This document shows positions 32,707 to 44,894 of a stretch of 64,000 nt of DNA, one piece after another. Location of the stretch: contig CP136064.1 in the NCBI GenBank assembly GCA_032622095.1, positions 261,185,863 to 261,249,862 on the forward strand. Reading direction: 5' to 3'. Each line of letters starts with the position of its first letter. Position 1 is the first letter of the stretch. The translations under genes were made by a program, and so were the position numbers. Origin of the DNA: Siphonodentalium dalli. Lineage: Eukaryota; Mollusca; Scaphopoda; Gadilida; Siphonodentaliidae. The notes beneath the pieces were generated by a model. It was given only the letters and a program-made list of their open reading frames with translations, did not search any database and was not told where the DNA came from.

Positions 32707-35284
32707 GGTAGCAGTACACGATTTCACGGGTTGTAGGTCGTCTGAAAAATAGAAATATAAGTATCTGGGGGGCATAACGGCCAGTGTAGCCTGTGTTAAC
32801 TGTGTCATTACTGGTTTGAAGGTTTATTTATTTTACAAAACTGGGAAAGTTCTCAAAAAAGTGCAAAATTTGGATACGCAACAGGGTTTTCGTATTCAGT
32901 GAAGGCCAACTGTGTTATTGATTACAGGAAAATAGCCCGATTTCTCTCCCCTGAATTCTGTCATCTGGGCTCGCAAGACTTTTTTTTCAAATTGATACGA
33001 TAACTTTTTTTCTATTTCAAATATTTCTCAGTTCTAGCATAGCTCTATCAGGTGGAAGAATCTTATTTACTGACATTCGCTCTATCATGGTCTGTTTTTG
33101 GGTTGAAAATGGCCAATTTGAGTAAAAAAATGGGTAAAATTGAGCGGTTCGTGTGTGCTAACCAAGGGGCATAACTCAATGACAAACTGTACGAAGAACC
33201 AAAAGTACATTTATATGATTACACCTAAAATTTCTGTCGAAATTAAAACATGCTCGATTGGATATATGCCAACGATAATGGCTTAGCATTGATTTGAAGT
33301 ACAGTAACCCCTCCCAGGTTGGCAAAATTGCTGGAAATCGTGTATTGCTACCTTAAAGAGACATATCAAATTGGATAAATTAATGAAAATCTACTGAAAC
33401 ATTTTATCTTTCCTATCTTCGTGTCTGAGTTACTATTGACAGTTTCTATTTATGACTGTTCTCGGAATTAGGTGCATTTGCTTGTAGAGTATTTGTATCA
33501 GAGGCTGTAAACTTTGATAGTATGGATTCCAGCTTGACAAGTCACTGAATGATCACACCGACAGGGCAAAAAACAAATTCAACGTATGTCTGCTATCGAT
33601 AAAAAAAAAACATTCCGGTTCACATTTGGGGGGGGGGGGGGGGGTTGGTTATGTGATTATATATGCATCAGTTACTCTGTACGATTCTTTTCGAGTGGTG
33701 CGGTTATGTGTAATTACATAAAATTGACATTAATTTAATGAAACGTGTTGCCACGCAAACATTTCAACAATGGATTTCCTTGGATACCTGGTGTGAAAAG
33801 CCATATTAATGTTGGTTATTTAGTCTTGGTCGTGTTTCCGATTGACCGAGTAATGTCAATATGTATATTGGAGAGGGGGTAAAGTCAGCTACTGAGTTAT
33901 CACGAACAGCGCGTGAGCACCAGCACCATAAAAATGGTATATAAGATTCCATAAATAATTAAATAGTGTGATTTCAACTTGACAATTAAGTCATTGAATG
34001 TACACCGACCGGCCAAATAAACATGGTTCACATTTTGGGGGAGGGGTGATTATATATGCATTAGTTATTCCTTACGATTTGTTTGGAATTTTGTTGCGTT
34101 CTTACATGTTTATGACTGACCACATAAAAGTGATTTGCATGTAACGAAATGTGTTGCTAAGGGAACATCCCAACAATGAAACTCCTCGGATACCACCCAC
34201 CTACGAATAGGCGTATTGATTGATAACATATTTGGGGGGGGGGGGGGGGGGGGGGGGTGACAAGAACATTGTCTTAACATATGCGGGGGGATGGGGGGGG
34301 GCTGGCTAGTAAATAACCACAGTGCATATGCTTTGGTCAGCAGAATACAGATGTAATATGTCTGTTCAGACTGCCTTTTTGACTGGGATGTTTAGTTTTA
34401 AGGTGGTGGGCATGATGTCACATTTATAATTTAACTGTTTTTTTTTCTCTCGCTATAACCATTAATTTGGGTGAATTTGGTTCATTTTTATTGAAACCAC
34501 ACTACTTATATTGACCTTATTTCCCATTCGCACTGAAGAAACACCATATGTGTTATATATCAAAGTTATCGGTGTACGTCAGAGACTTAACTGGACATTT
34601 GCGCGTTGAAGGGGGATAACTCTATTTTTCCTTTAAGGTAGCAGTACACGATTTCACGGGTTGTAGGTCGTCTGAAAAATAGAAATATAAGTATCTGGGG
34701 GGCATAACGGCCAGTGTAGCCTGTGTTAACTGTGTCATTACTGGTTTGAAGGTTTATTTATTTTACAAAACTGGGAAAGTTCTCAAAAAAGTGCAAAATT
34801 TGGATACGCAACAGGGTTTTCGTATTCAGTGAAGGCCAACTCTGTGTTATTGATTACAGGAAAATAGCCCGATTTCTCTCCCCTGAATTCTGTCATCTGG
34901 GCTCGCAAGACTTTTTTTTCAAATTGATACGATAACTTTTTTTCTATTTCAAATATTTCTCAGTTCTAGCATAGCTCTATCAGGTGGAAGAATCTTATTT
35001 ACTGACATTCGCTCTATCATGGTCTGTTTTTGGGTTGAAAATGGCCAATTTGAGTAAAAAAATGGGTAAAATTGAGCGGTTCGTGTGTGCTAACCAAGGG
35101 GCATAACTCAATGACAAACTGTACGAAGAACCAAAAGTACATTTATATGATTACACCTAAAATTTCTGTCGAAATTAAAACATGCTCGATTGGATATATG
35201 CCAACGATAATGGCTTAGCATTGATTTGAAGTACAGTAACCCCTCCCAGGTTGGCAAAATTGCTGGAAATCGTGTATTGCTACC
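32707..35284. mobile_element. Composite insertion: two family R units around a 1.28-kb middle
   Basis: The R units at 32707-33352 and 34637-35284 are in the same orientation and appear identical apart from a 2-bp CT difference. Each has inverted ends GGTAGCAGTACACGATTTC and GAAATCGTGTATTGCTACC. The whole insertion is flanked by TTA at 32704-32706 and 35285-35287. A 3-bp TTA/TAA target is typical of PIF/Harbinger elements. The middle (33353-34636) has long G runs and a degenerate internal duplication but no ORF with a known motif. Confidence 0.75.
33353..34636. repeat. Interior of the composite insertion
   Basis: Two diverged copies of one ~400-450-bp unit follow each other, marked by AGCTTGACAAGTCACTGAATG / CAACTTGACAATTAAGTCATTG and GTTCACATTTGGGG / GTTCACATTTTGGGG. 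G runs lie at 33628-33645 and 34230-34257, with more near 34285-34300. No coding motif is recognised. Confidence 0.6.
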
Positions 35285-35785
35285 TTAGCCATTTTGAATT
35301 GTACTACCGCAAAATAAAATAATAATTTGAGCTTACAAAGAATATCTGATATACCTCTAATTTCAATGCCAAAATGGAGTCAAATTCTAAGTCGAAAAAT
35401 GGCGGTATCTCATGTGAAAATAATTGGACAGAAACTACATGTATATTTGAACTTGGCCTGTAGATTAAGCTGGGAAACACACATACATGTACATGTACCA
35501 GCTTTGGTTCAGATAAAATAATAGAAACTCAAGTTATTGGTCGTAAACTGAAATGTTATGAAATTGGTCAAATTCTAAGTAAAAAAAGGGCCATAATTCA
35601 TGTAAAAATAATTGGACAGAACCCATATTCTAACTTGACCTGTATCTTTAGCTGGGAAATACACATACCAACTTTTTCAGATCAAATAATCCAAACTGGA
35701 GTCATTGGTCGGAAATCAAAAATGTTAAAGGACAGACAGATGGGCTGATTACATAACATGACCTTTTTTCAAAAGGGAGTATAAA

Positions 35786-36415
35786 AATTATCACAGTGTG
35801 GGCTTATATCCCAGTAGTGTCCAGGCCATATGCAACGAAACAAGTGGATTACAAACTAAACAGCATTCATTATTCTTTCAATACATACCACAATGTGCCA
35901 GTAATGTTTGGCTAATGTTATAGACTTATACATATATCATTCCATAATGGTATAAATGTTTAAAAAAAAAATATTTTAATTAATTTCCCCACCCCTAATT
36001 TTTGAACCTTAGTTACTGGAAACAAACATTTTTTAGGCCTAAATACACACTTTTGTCACACAATGAGACTACTTCAACTTCATTCTGTCAGTCTCAATTA
36101 AGGGTCAGAATTTCCTGGTATTTCAAAATGGATTTTCTCAGAATCTGATCTGCTAGAAATTGCTTTGTGAAATTTGGTACTAGGAATAAATTAAGAATTT
36201 CTTATTATTTGCAAATATACATTTTTCTGATTGTACATGTACCAACAACATGTTTTATTTAAAAATAAAATACTGATGAAACCTACCTACCAGAACAACC
36301 CATCCAAATTTGAAGAATATGAGTATCTAATATTCGAAGAATTTGGATCGGAACTTAGCAAACATTTTACTGATATTGGGTTCAGATATCTAATAGTCAG
36401 CATACATGTAGTGGA
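35786..36415. other. Region downstream of the HAD-like ORF
   Basis: No repeat family is recognised. On the - strand an AATAAA at 36254-36259, about 160 bp past the stop of the HAD-like ORF, could be its polyadenylation signal. Confidence 0.35.
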
Positions 36416-36931
36416 TCATATAACAAGAAAGCAATGTGAATCTGGAATTTCTTGCTTGAATCCAATGACATTGTTTATCTCATCATCAAAGAAAAATATC
36501 CCCGAACATGCCTCGTTGTCTGTCTTATTGATGTGATAATATTCTAAGAAGGCATCAGGTTTATTCACTGACAGAATAATATTATCCATAGCTAACCAGC
36601 CGTCACCCTTTGATTGTTCCGAATGCCCAGGTTTCTTGAAATATTTTGTTATGTCCAAGGAATCTGTTTCTATTAGTAAGGTTTCCATATTGAGGTAGGA
36701 TGGTGGTCTAGCAGTGATTAACACAGGCGTTGTGAATTTCTTCAGATATTCCAATAGTTGCACAGTTCCATCACGTAGACCACGTTTGAAAGCCGAGTCA
36801 AGAACCTTCAAAGTATTGTCGAAGTCAAACACGGTGTATATTTTTGCTGCAACTGGTTGAATCATAGAACAAACATCCTGAAAACTTCCATCAATTGTAC
36901 CATCAAAATCCTCTGAAGTCCTGATGTTCAT
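36416..36931 (-). CDS. HAD-superfamily hydrolase-like protein, single uninterrupted ORF
   Basis: The ORF has 171 residues from ATG 36931 to TGA. All four HAD phosphatase motifs can be placed: motif I DFDNT (residues 36-40, nucleophile Asp36 and acid Asp38), motif II LITARP (Thr73), motif III probably Lys124 in VNKPDAF, and motif IV FFFDDEINN (Asp149, Asp150). The spacing suits a compact HAD fold without a large cap. No signal peptide or membrane segment is seen. It stands alone in a transposon-rich region with no recognisable upstream exon, so it may be a small intronless gene, a retrocopy, a transferred gene, or one exon of a larger gene. Substrate and family within HAD are unknown to me. 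Confidence 0.6.
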   Translation of the reverse strand: MNIRTSEDFDGTIDGSFQDVCSMIQPVAAKIYTVFDFDNTLKVLDSAFKRGLRDGTVQLLEYLKKFTTPVLITARPPSYLNMETLLIETDSLDITKYFKKPGHSEQSKGDGWLAMDNIILSVNKPDAFLEYYHINKTDNEACSGIFFFDDEINNVIGFKQEIPDSHCFLVI

Positions 36932-37530
36932 TATGAGGTTTGTGGTGCCATGTTTCAGTAAACTGGTCCTTATTCATAACCATAGAATGGAGATTTACTA
37001 GTCCTTTATGACCATACACAGCATATAGAGTGTACCGATATATATCCTGAAGCCATATATACCGGTAGCATTTGAATACACCAACATAAGTACATTGTAT
37101 TGGTATGCTAATCAGTCAGAGCTGTTATTTCAACTGTTCAGTGCATATCTACTATTCTAGTCAAGGATTTCATATCTGGAACAGGATTCATAATGGTGAC
37201 ATGGTCATAATGGAATGGGACTCAACTCAACCATTGAACTGGCCCATTTCAAATGGATGATCCACTATCCGCTAATTGATGATCCTTCATGGTCAATGCT
37301 GAGCTTATAATAGTCATAATTCATATTTGTATTAACTCAGACCTAGGGCCAAATAAAAAAAATATGTGTTTGGGGTTTCCCTACTGACCCTTTTTAAAAC
37401 TTCCTACTTTAAAGTTTTTTTCATGGTTTTCAGGCAAATCTTTCAATATTTTATGTCAAGCTTTTTATTAAAAAAACACTAACAGTTGTTCATGTCTCAG
37501 AATGAGTTTATTGTAGTTTATACAAAGATA
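36932..37530. other. Upstream of the HAD-like ORF
   Basis: No repeat or exon is recognised. On the - strand TATA-rich sequence lies about 100-150 bp upstream of the ATG, and a short upstream ATG frame (MAPQTS) ends just before it. Neither is strong evidence of a promoter. Confidence 0.25.
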
Positions 37531-37537
37531 ATAAAAA

Positions 37538-37960
37538 TTGATGTAACACTTGTAACGCTTTGTAACATGTCGCTACACTGAGACAGTAGAAATAAAATAG
37601 GCTGCAGTTTTCTACTGGGACTTTTAATCATTTGTAACACTTGTAACACCCGTCTACGAGCGATCTCTCTGGTATCTCAGAAATAATGTAACACTTGTAA
37701 CGCTTTGTAACATGTCGCTACACTGAGACGGTAGGAATAAAATATGCTGCGGTTTTCTACTGGGACTTTAAATCATTTGTAACACTTGTAACACCCGTCT
37801 ACGAGCGATCTCTCTGGTATCTCAGAAATAATGTAACACTTGTAACACTTTGTAACATGTTGCTACACTGAGACGGAATAAAATATGCTGCGGTTTTCTA
37901 CTGGGACTTTAAATCATTTGTAACACTTGTAACACTGTTACAAAATGCCTAGTGGAGGAA
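37538..37960. repeat. Tandem repeat, about three ~138-bp units
   Basis: Each unit contains AATGTAACACTTGTAAC, TTTGTAACATG(T)CGCTACACTG, TTTTCTACTGGGACTTT and CCCGTCTACGAGCGATCTCT. GTAACACTTGTAAC recurs inside the unit. The last unit is shortened. Confidence 0.8.
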
Positions 37961-38103
37961 AAATGTACCGGATTCATGCAATATATGAATTGGGGACCCA
38001 CGCCCAAAGTTGATGAAAAACAGTGAAAATAGCAGGATATGGCAGATTGGGTGTGAAATTTTTAAATAACCATCTCGATAAAATGCCAATCAGATACGCT
38101 TAA

Positions 38104-38498
38104 CCCTTTACCCAACAGAACGGCCCTGTGCCAATGCATTCTCTTATATATGCGAGTCGACCATAGGTCGCCTCGCATATATAAGAAAATGCATTGGCTT
38201 AACACATTAAAAATTATAAAATTGTTAAAGAATGTAAGAAAAAATGGTAAAAAGTGTTAAAAAAAGATTTTTTTTAGGCCAATGCATTCTCTTTAATATA
38301 TATGCTGGCGACCTATGGTCGACTCGCATATATAAGAGAATGCATTGGCACAGGGCATAACTGTAACCATCACAATGTGGTCAATGAGCCGGTTCCAATG
38401 ATATCCATATTTGTATGGTTTTATTGAGACAGACCCAAGATATTTTAGGCTGTTGAAGCTTTATTTGGCCGGTTTTGGCCGCTTTGTTGGGTAAAGGG
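38104..38498. mobile_element. TTAA-flanked MITE with two palindrome modules
   Basis: TTAA lies at 38100-38103 and 38499-38502, with ends CCCTTTACCCAACAGAACGG and CGCTTTGTTGGGTAAAGGG. Two ATGCATTCTCTT(A)ATATATG modules are inside, the second with the decay TTTAATATATATGCTGGC. Confidence 0.8.
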
Positions 38499-38502
38499 TT
38501 AA

Positions 38503-40559
38503 TGAAAAGCACGAGAAAATCACAAAACACTCATTGACTAAACTTGTCAAATAAGGTTCAGCATCTGGGACATACCCACAGTATACATGTATACATTTGT
38601 ATGTGACAAAAATGTGTATGCAGTGCAGCACATTCTCTCACATGGTGACTAGGCCCAGCTAGATGAATAAATGTTCGCCCAGTCTCTATTTTTAATGACA
38701 GGTTTTTAATTTTCCGCCTGCAGTCTGTAAACCAATAACAATTGAAGAACGCACTGATAAAATATTTATAGGGACTTTGTAACTGGCTCACTGCTCCGCC
38801 ACACACCAACACAACCGCACTACCCTTAAAACACCATATGATGTCCATATCTATACAGTGTAACCCACACAGACCTTATGCACTGTACTGGTTTATATAT
38901 AGGGTTAGGGTGCAATTTTTTCGTCGTCAGAAGTGGGACCTACCCCATGATATCGTGTTATAAAAGCTGGAACAATTATTGCGTAAATATTGAAACTAGG
39001 AGCCCCCTTTCTCTTCAGTAGTGCTCCGTATTGGCCCAGTTTATAAGTCTGTACATTATATAAAATCATTTTAGTAGTCATAATTTATCTTTAAACATGG
39101 ATTTAAATTTGTTTACATGGCATAGGAAAAATCTGCTGTCGGGCTCACATACCCAGACCTTATATTCTGGAGTTTTTTTCCTGCAACGTACCCACAACCC
39201 AAATTTCTTCTGACTTGAAACCCTAAGGCCTAATCACATATTTAATTTTCCTCGGCCTATTATGATATACTATGTAAGATACTATAACTTTAATATTATG
39301 AATGCAACTAGCCCGGCGTGTAAAGCATAGACAAAGGGCCTTTATAGAATGTCTTGCTGGGAGAACATGCTCTGAATGAAAAGGTACTAGTAGGTCAAGA
39401 GGCAACATTTAAATGGGAAATTCAGTAAATATTTATTTACAAACCATAGAATAATACTTCCAAGTATTGTTGGAATGTTTGAGCATATATATGTAGTGAC
39501 AACGAAATGCAGATTTTTCATTTTATATTTTGTGACATTTGATGAAATATTATAAACAATGGACGGTGACCTACTTTTTTAAAATAATAATGTTCAATAT
39601 AAATATCCAAACCTGGGGTGAAAATAAAAAAAACTGGATATAATTGTCTTCAACATTTCCAAAAAGGTATGATATGGTCGCCTGCACTTTGATAGGTACT
39701 TTGATCAATCTTTTCTAAAAAATTAACATTGACTTTTCCATTCAAATGTTACCACTTTGTGACTTTACCTCCCTCTTAATTAGGTCAACATGGCCCCTTT
39801 CAAAGATTGCTGCTTCCAATATTAAGGGGATCGCAAAACTTCATTGGCCATATTTGCTTTACCATTGCATTGGCAGCAATTAGATCAAGTCCGACTCCTA
39901 GTCCTAGCCTGCAGGTATAACTGAGGCATTAAACAAGTTTCACCAAAAAACCATGACTTCGCTACATACTAGTTCTTGCATATCAAACTTTAAAGGCGAA
40001 ACACAATGGCGTCTGAGAAAAATACACGCGTAATATCCGGTGTTACGTAACACAGTTAAAAACGTTCGGCAGTGAGATGGTTAATCGCAAAGTGCGCTGA
40101 CGTTTAACCTTTGACCCAGAACTTTATGAAATGAAAACATGGATAATGACGAGCAGAATGAATTCGCAGCCCTGGTGAGAATATTACTTTAATTATTGGT
40201 TTAAACGTTGAATATAATATGCATAGTAGTGACTGAATAAATTTACAATGTGGTGGTCGTTTTTATTCCGGACATTTCATTCTGTAGTTCACATTTCCTA
40301 TTTTCGTGATAGGAAAACATGAAAACCCTCGACACTGCTCGAATTTCACATATCAATTGTCATCATGCAAAAAGTAGACTTATCAGGAAATAACTTGTTA
40401 TGTACATTTAAGACTGTTCTTTCCCTCAAACATATAGGATTGCAAAAGCCAGATTTGGTCACTAAGGGCGTACCGGTATATACAGATACAGATACAAATT
40501 TTAAAAGAGCACTCGTAAATGTCATATTAAATTACCTCTTAGTCTTACCCGATTTGTCT
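38503..40559. other. Intergenic, nothing recognised
   Basis: Several short frames (for example 38558-38848 on the - strand) have no known motif. No repeat family is recognised. Confidence 0.3.
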
Positions 40560-42535
40560 ACTTTGGTGGGTTCGACAATTTCGAGACGATTGGTACCTTG
40601 GACGATTGGTACACGTACCTGGACGTTAATTTTGTACCCACAAGATGATTGGTACCTGGACGATTGGTACCATTTCAGTGTTGATGATTGGTACCATATA
40701 AAATTATGTTGAGTTAATATTTATAGTTAAGTTGTAATAGAGTTTTATTGGTTAACCCTGGGATTTTCAAAAGGGCCGATAGGACCTTTCCGTAACCCCT
40801 AAAAGGCTCTGAATTTATCTGCGAATTTATATAGGCCTACTCTCCTGTCCACAACAATGAGAATCTTACCCATATATATAACTTTTATTCCTCCAAAGTA
40901 TCAATAATATATTACACAAACAATGAAATATCATGATATACCGTATACAAAATCCAAGTACTGGTAAGTGAATATATACAATAACACACACGAAATGATT
41001 GTCCAAGCGACATGCTAATTTGTCGATAACAACATACAATGTAGCTGTTCGCATTGAAAGTAGAGAGAAACAAAAAGACAACTTATAGTGAAATTGAATA
41101 TAGTATTTTCTATGAATCTGTTTGACAGGTATTATTTATCTTGATGTATCCCAAAACAGGTTGCAGGTTATACATGTATGTAAGTTTGTAGGTATACTGA
41201 CAATGAGTATGCTAACGGGAACAGAGCGTTGCTGTCACGCTACTTTATCACCGATTATACGTACTATTATATGTACTAGTATTTATTCTTTAAAAAAAAA
41301 TTCATTCATGTGTAGACATCAGTTTTTTCAGAAGGTCGTTAACGTGGGCGAGATATAGAAATGGCGAACTGACCGTTCCATGGTGCGTTCCTTGTTGTAT
41401 GCACATCCTTGAGTATGCACAAAGAATCAGATAGACATCCATTGTGAAATACATGGCTCATACAATCGGCATGCATGTTACCAAAGATCCACAATAACTT
41501 GCTGCGAATACCAAGGTTGTAGAGTTTCTGTAATAATCCAGAATGCCATACCTTATCGAAGGCCTCCTGGGAATCCAGAAAACAAACATATACACGAGAA
41601 CCGAGGTCCCGAGCATGATGTAATATAAATGACGTATCTGTGTAAAGTTACATTTCACCAGAATTGCAACACCGTCATGCGTGAAAGAGCTACTGTTTGA
41701 TGTGGTGATTTAAACTGATTTTATGTCCAGGTTTTGCAATGGACGCATAACCATACTCGGATGCATTTAAGTCCAAGACTGGTATTATTTTACTTGTGAT
41801 TGTCTGCGCTTCATAATGAGACATACATAGGTGTTTGATATGATTTCATCAACAATCTTGAAAAGTATACTGAAAATCATTTTTTTTCTAGAATTACATA
41901 CCCAATGTTCAAGGATGTGAAAAAGTGTGTAAAATGGTTTTGGAGATAACAAAATCCACATTTTTCTATCCTTTTATATAATGTCTTCAAAAGGGAAGCT
42001 GTCAGAAAAAAGATAATTTGCATTTTTTTCTCTACAACATGGAATTGCCCAAAGATTAGCCAATAATATCATAGAGATTTTCACTCAGGAGTTTGCACGT
42101 GTGCTTGCATTGGAATTACTCCTGTGGCATTGCCACATTCCACAGTATAGATCATAGGTTTGTTCTGACATAGTTGTTATATAGTTTTTACAAGTACCTG
42201 TATATGAAATCAAGTACATGTAACATGGCCAAAAACATGCTCCCATCAATATTTTGGCATCTTTTGCAAACTCCTGCAAAATAGACTGTATTGATGTTCA
42301 GAACCGTACCAGTCCTTATAAGATCTAATTGTCCAGAGTACCGTAAGTCAAATACTGATATAAAACCATGACATTCCTAAAACATTAAATATATTCTCTG
42401 GTACCAATCGTCTTCCTCGACTTGGTACCAATCGTCCCAACCAGACTGGTACCAATCGTCCCGTGGGTATGAAACATCCAGGTACCAATCGTCCAAGGTA
42501 CCAATCGTCTTGCTTCCCTTGGGTGGACCAGATTA
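40560..42535. mobile_element. DNA element with inverted GACGATTGGTACC subterminal repeats
   Basis: Five GA(C/T)GATTGGTAC(C) motifs lie in one orientation at 40592-40695, and five in the opposite orientation (GGTACCAATCGTC) at about 42400-42512. Oppositely oriented clusters of one 13-mer ~1.8 kb apart look like subterminal transposase sites. Exact ends and a target duplication could not be set. The interior carries a LINE fragment (41390-41643) and no intact ORF. Confidence 0.6.
41390..41643 (-). pseudogene. Reverse transcriptase fragment of a non-LTR (LINE) retrotransposon
   Basis: The - strand reads HARDLGSRVYVCFLDSQEAF, then DKVWHSGLLQKLYNLGI and further to KDVHTTR with no stop. F-L-D-x-x-x-A-F-D-x-V-W-H-x-x-L-L-x-K-L-Y-x-x-G-I is the classic motif A region of LINE reverse transcriptases. 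The YxDD box and everything downstream are missing, and the frame is lost upstream of TDTSFILHHARD. This is a dead fragment. Confidence 0.75.
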
Positions 42536-44894
42536 AGCTTTAACCAAACCACTCCAATACGGACTCCGAGAACAACTTGGATAAATTTAAAAATAGAATA
42601 AAAATGGCACAAACTTTACAGAAGTGGCTAAAAACAACTATACATGCATTATTTACAGTCAATAATACTCTACCTGTGACAGAAATATGTGATACTTTCT
42701 TCCCAATTGAAATTTTACTTTGCGCACGCACAGGGTTTGTAGTTGAGCAATTTCCTTAAATAAAAGTAAATCCTGATTCGGGAGATCTCTATGTCAGAAG
42801 ACTGCTTTGTCGAGAAATCCATACATTATGCCACACAACATGACTTTATTCTCATGTTTTTGAAGTGAGTGTTTGAAATTTGAAATGTCACAACCAGGTA
42901 TCACACATCTCTGTTTGACTATGACTGTATTCAGTTTCTTTCTGCCAGTGGGCATACATTGAACAATCTCTTGATTAATCCTGATTGGGATTTGGACCAG
43001 GTTGGCTATGTTAAATTGTATGCTTGGGTGGTTGAGTGCCCTTGGCCTACTGGATAAATAAGACACTACAGTCGGTACCAAACATGGCTGTTTACTTTTC
43101 TGTTGAAGTTGAGTCACAACTGATACCCTCACTTTGGAATATTGAAATTAAATACGTTTTGGTACTATAAAATGTGGATTTCTCAACAAAACATTTCTTA
43201 TGGAATTCTCCTTAATCAAAATATACTTTCTTTTATGGAAATTATCTGACTGTTATGTCTGTACATGTAGGTGCGCAAAAAGTCAGATTTTGGTTGGTTG
43301 GTAAGTGCCACATGCTACTTACTACATATGATAAGATTGCTAGTTATCTGCGAATTTTGTAACATTTTTTATACTTTAAAAATTTGCTAAACATCACTGG
43401 AGGCCATATTGGACTGCTTTGGTTGAGCCTTGATAATAGTCCGTGATCCTGACATGGAATTGGATAATCAGAGCTACCATACCTAGGTTTGTTAGAATGG
43501 GCTAGCTTTGGATTAGACCTGCGGGCTGATCCATCCGAGAGGATCCTGCACAAAAAATACAGATATACATGTATGTACAGACTAGATGCCAGCTTTATGC
43601 CTCCATCTACCCCGAATTGGCGTGCAGTCTACAAATCACCATCTTTTAAAAAACAAATTTGTTGTTGCAGTCCTTCCCATGAGGAAAACACAGCGAGAGC
43701 TCAGAGCACTTAGATTCGCAATTCAGAAGACAGGTGTAATTGCGCCCATAATATAATCGTAAGATCTGTTTTTTCTCAAACAAAATGTAATTTTGGGATA
43801 GATCTATGTCCAGTTAAACTTTCACATGCCCATAATTTAACTGTGATGGGAAAGATTCTAAATATACCTTCAAAAAGTTCAATATTGAATTGACTATTAC
43901 AGTGACCATGAACATTTTGACAAGGGGACGAGTGCAAATTTTACCGCCCATGAATATTTGGTTTTCTGAAAGGGAAGTTTATAACATTGAAAAACAGTGT
44001 AGGTAATATATTTCTTAGTTAATACCTGTTCCTTAATTATGTTTTCACGGTAGATGTAGGTGAAGGTCCCACTCAAGATTGCATGATTTGTATGTCTTTG
44101 TTGAGCTGTTTTTTTAAAACCGCTATAATCATGGAATTTCTCCCGGAGATATAATTCAGTGTCTATTGCAATATCAACTCATAAAAGTCAAAAAAATCAT
44201 GCAATCTCGAGTTGTAACTACCCCCTAATATGAAATAGATTACTGAGGAACAAGTATTAAAAAAAAAAATATTCCCTGCATTTTTTTATTCAATGTTATA
44301 AAGTTCTCTGTCAGAACAGGTCAGAACATCAAAAAGTTCCCATGCTTTGAACGGGTAGAATATGATATCTACGGGTGTAACCTGAGTAGAGCTTCATGAA
44401 ATAATCCAATTTTTATTTTTAAAATGTGCCTAAGCTTTTATGTTTTCCACAGGTAATGGAAACTGTACCCAAATGAATTTTCTCTGTGTGCACTGATGTT
44501 TTATTAATGATAATTGTGCTGCAGGCCTCTTGTTAGTAGTAATCAACATTGTTATTATTTTATTGATTTAGAAATGCGGAAGTCAATTAGGTCTTTGCGC
44601 ATTTCTCACTATCTGTCATTAACTATTCAAAATGTCCCTGAGATGGCTCAGATTGGATTTACTTATTGATTTATTCTCACCTTTTAGCGCATGTCATAGG
44701 GAATAAATTTGCGTTTTATTTTTATGTTTTCTGCAAATGCATTTTTTGTAGTGATGTTATTGTCCTTGGATCTATTCTGCGTAATTTAACATTGACGCTA
44801 TCACTCAATTCATCAAACTTATATGACTTCGGTCATTGTTAGTAGTGCCATCACTTTCAGTTACTCAATCTGTGCCGACTTCTCTCACTATCAA
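42536..44894. other. Intergenic, nothing recognised
   Basis: Short frames (42794-43132 -, 43489-43713 +) carry no known motif. No repeat family is recognised. Confidence 0.3.

Larger units (their letters stand above)
32670..35785. mobile_element. Family P element split by a 2.58-kb insertion
   Basis: The left piece 32670-32706 (AGAGCATCGCCAGGGCATGG to CCCTTTA) and the right piece 35285-35785 (TTAGCCATTTTGAATTGTAC onward, with about two core units and ending TTTTTTCAAAAGGGAGTATA) join into a sequence parallel to the uninterrupted copy at 30077. The interruption falls in CCCTTTA|GCCATTT. Confidence 0.8.

Noticed and set aside
32707..35284. LTR-type retroelement with 647-bp LTRs
   Set aside because: The ends are GGTAGC...GCTACC rather than TG...CA, each unit has its own inverted ends, the flank duplication is 3 bp TTA, and no primer site or coding sequence is seen.
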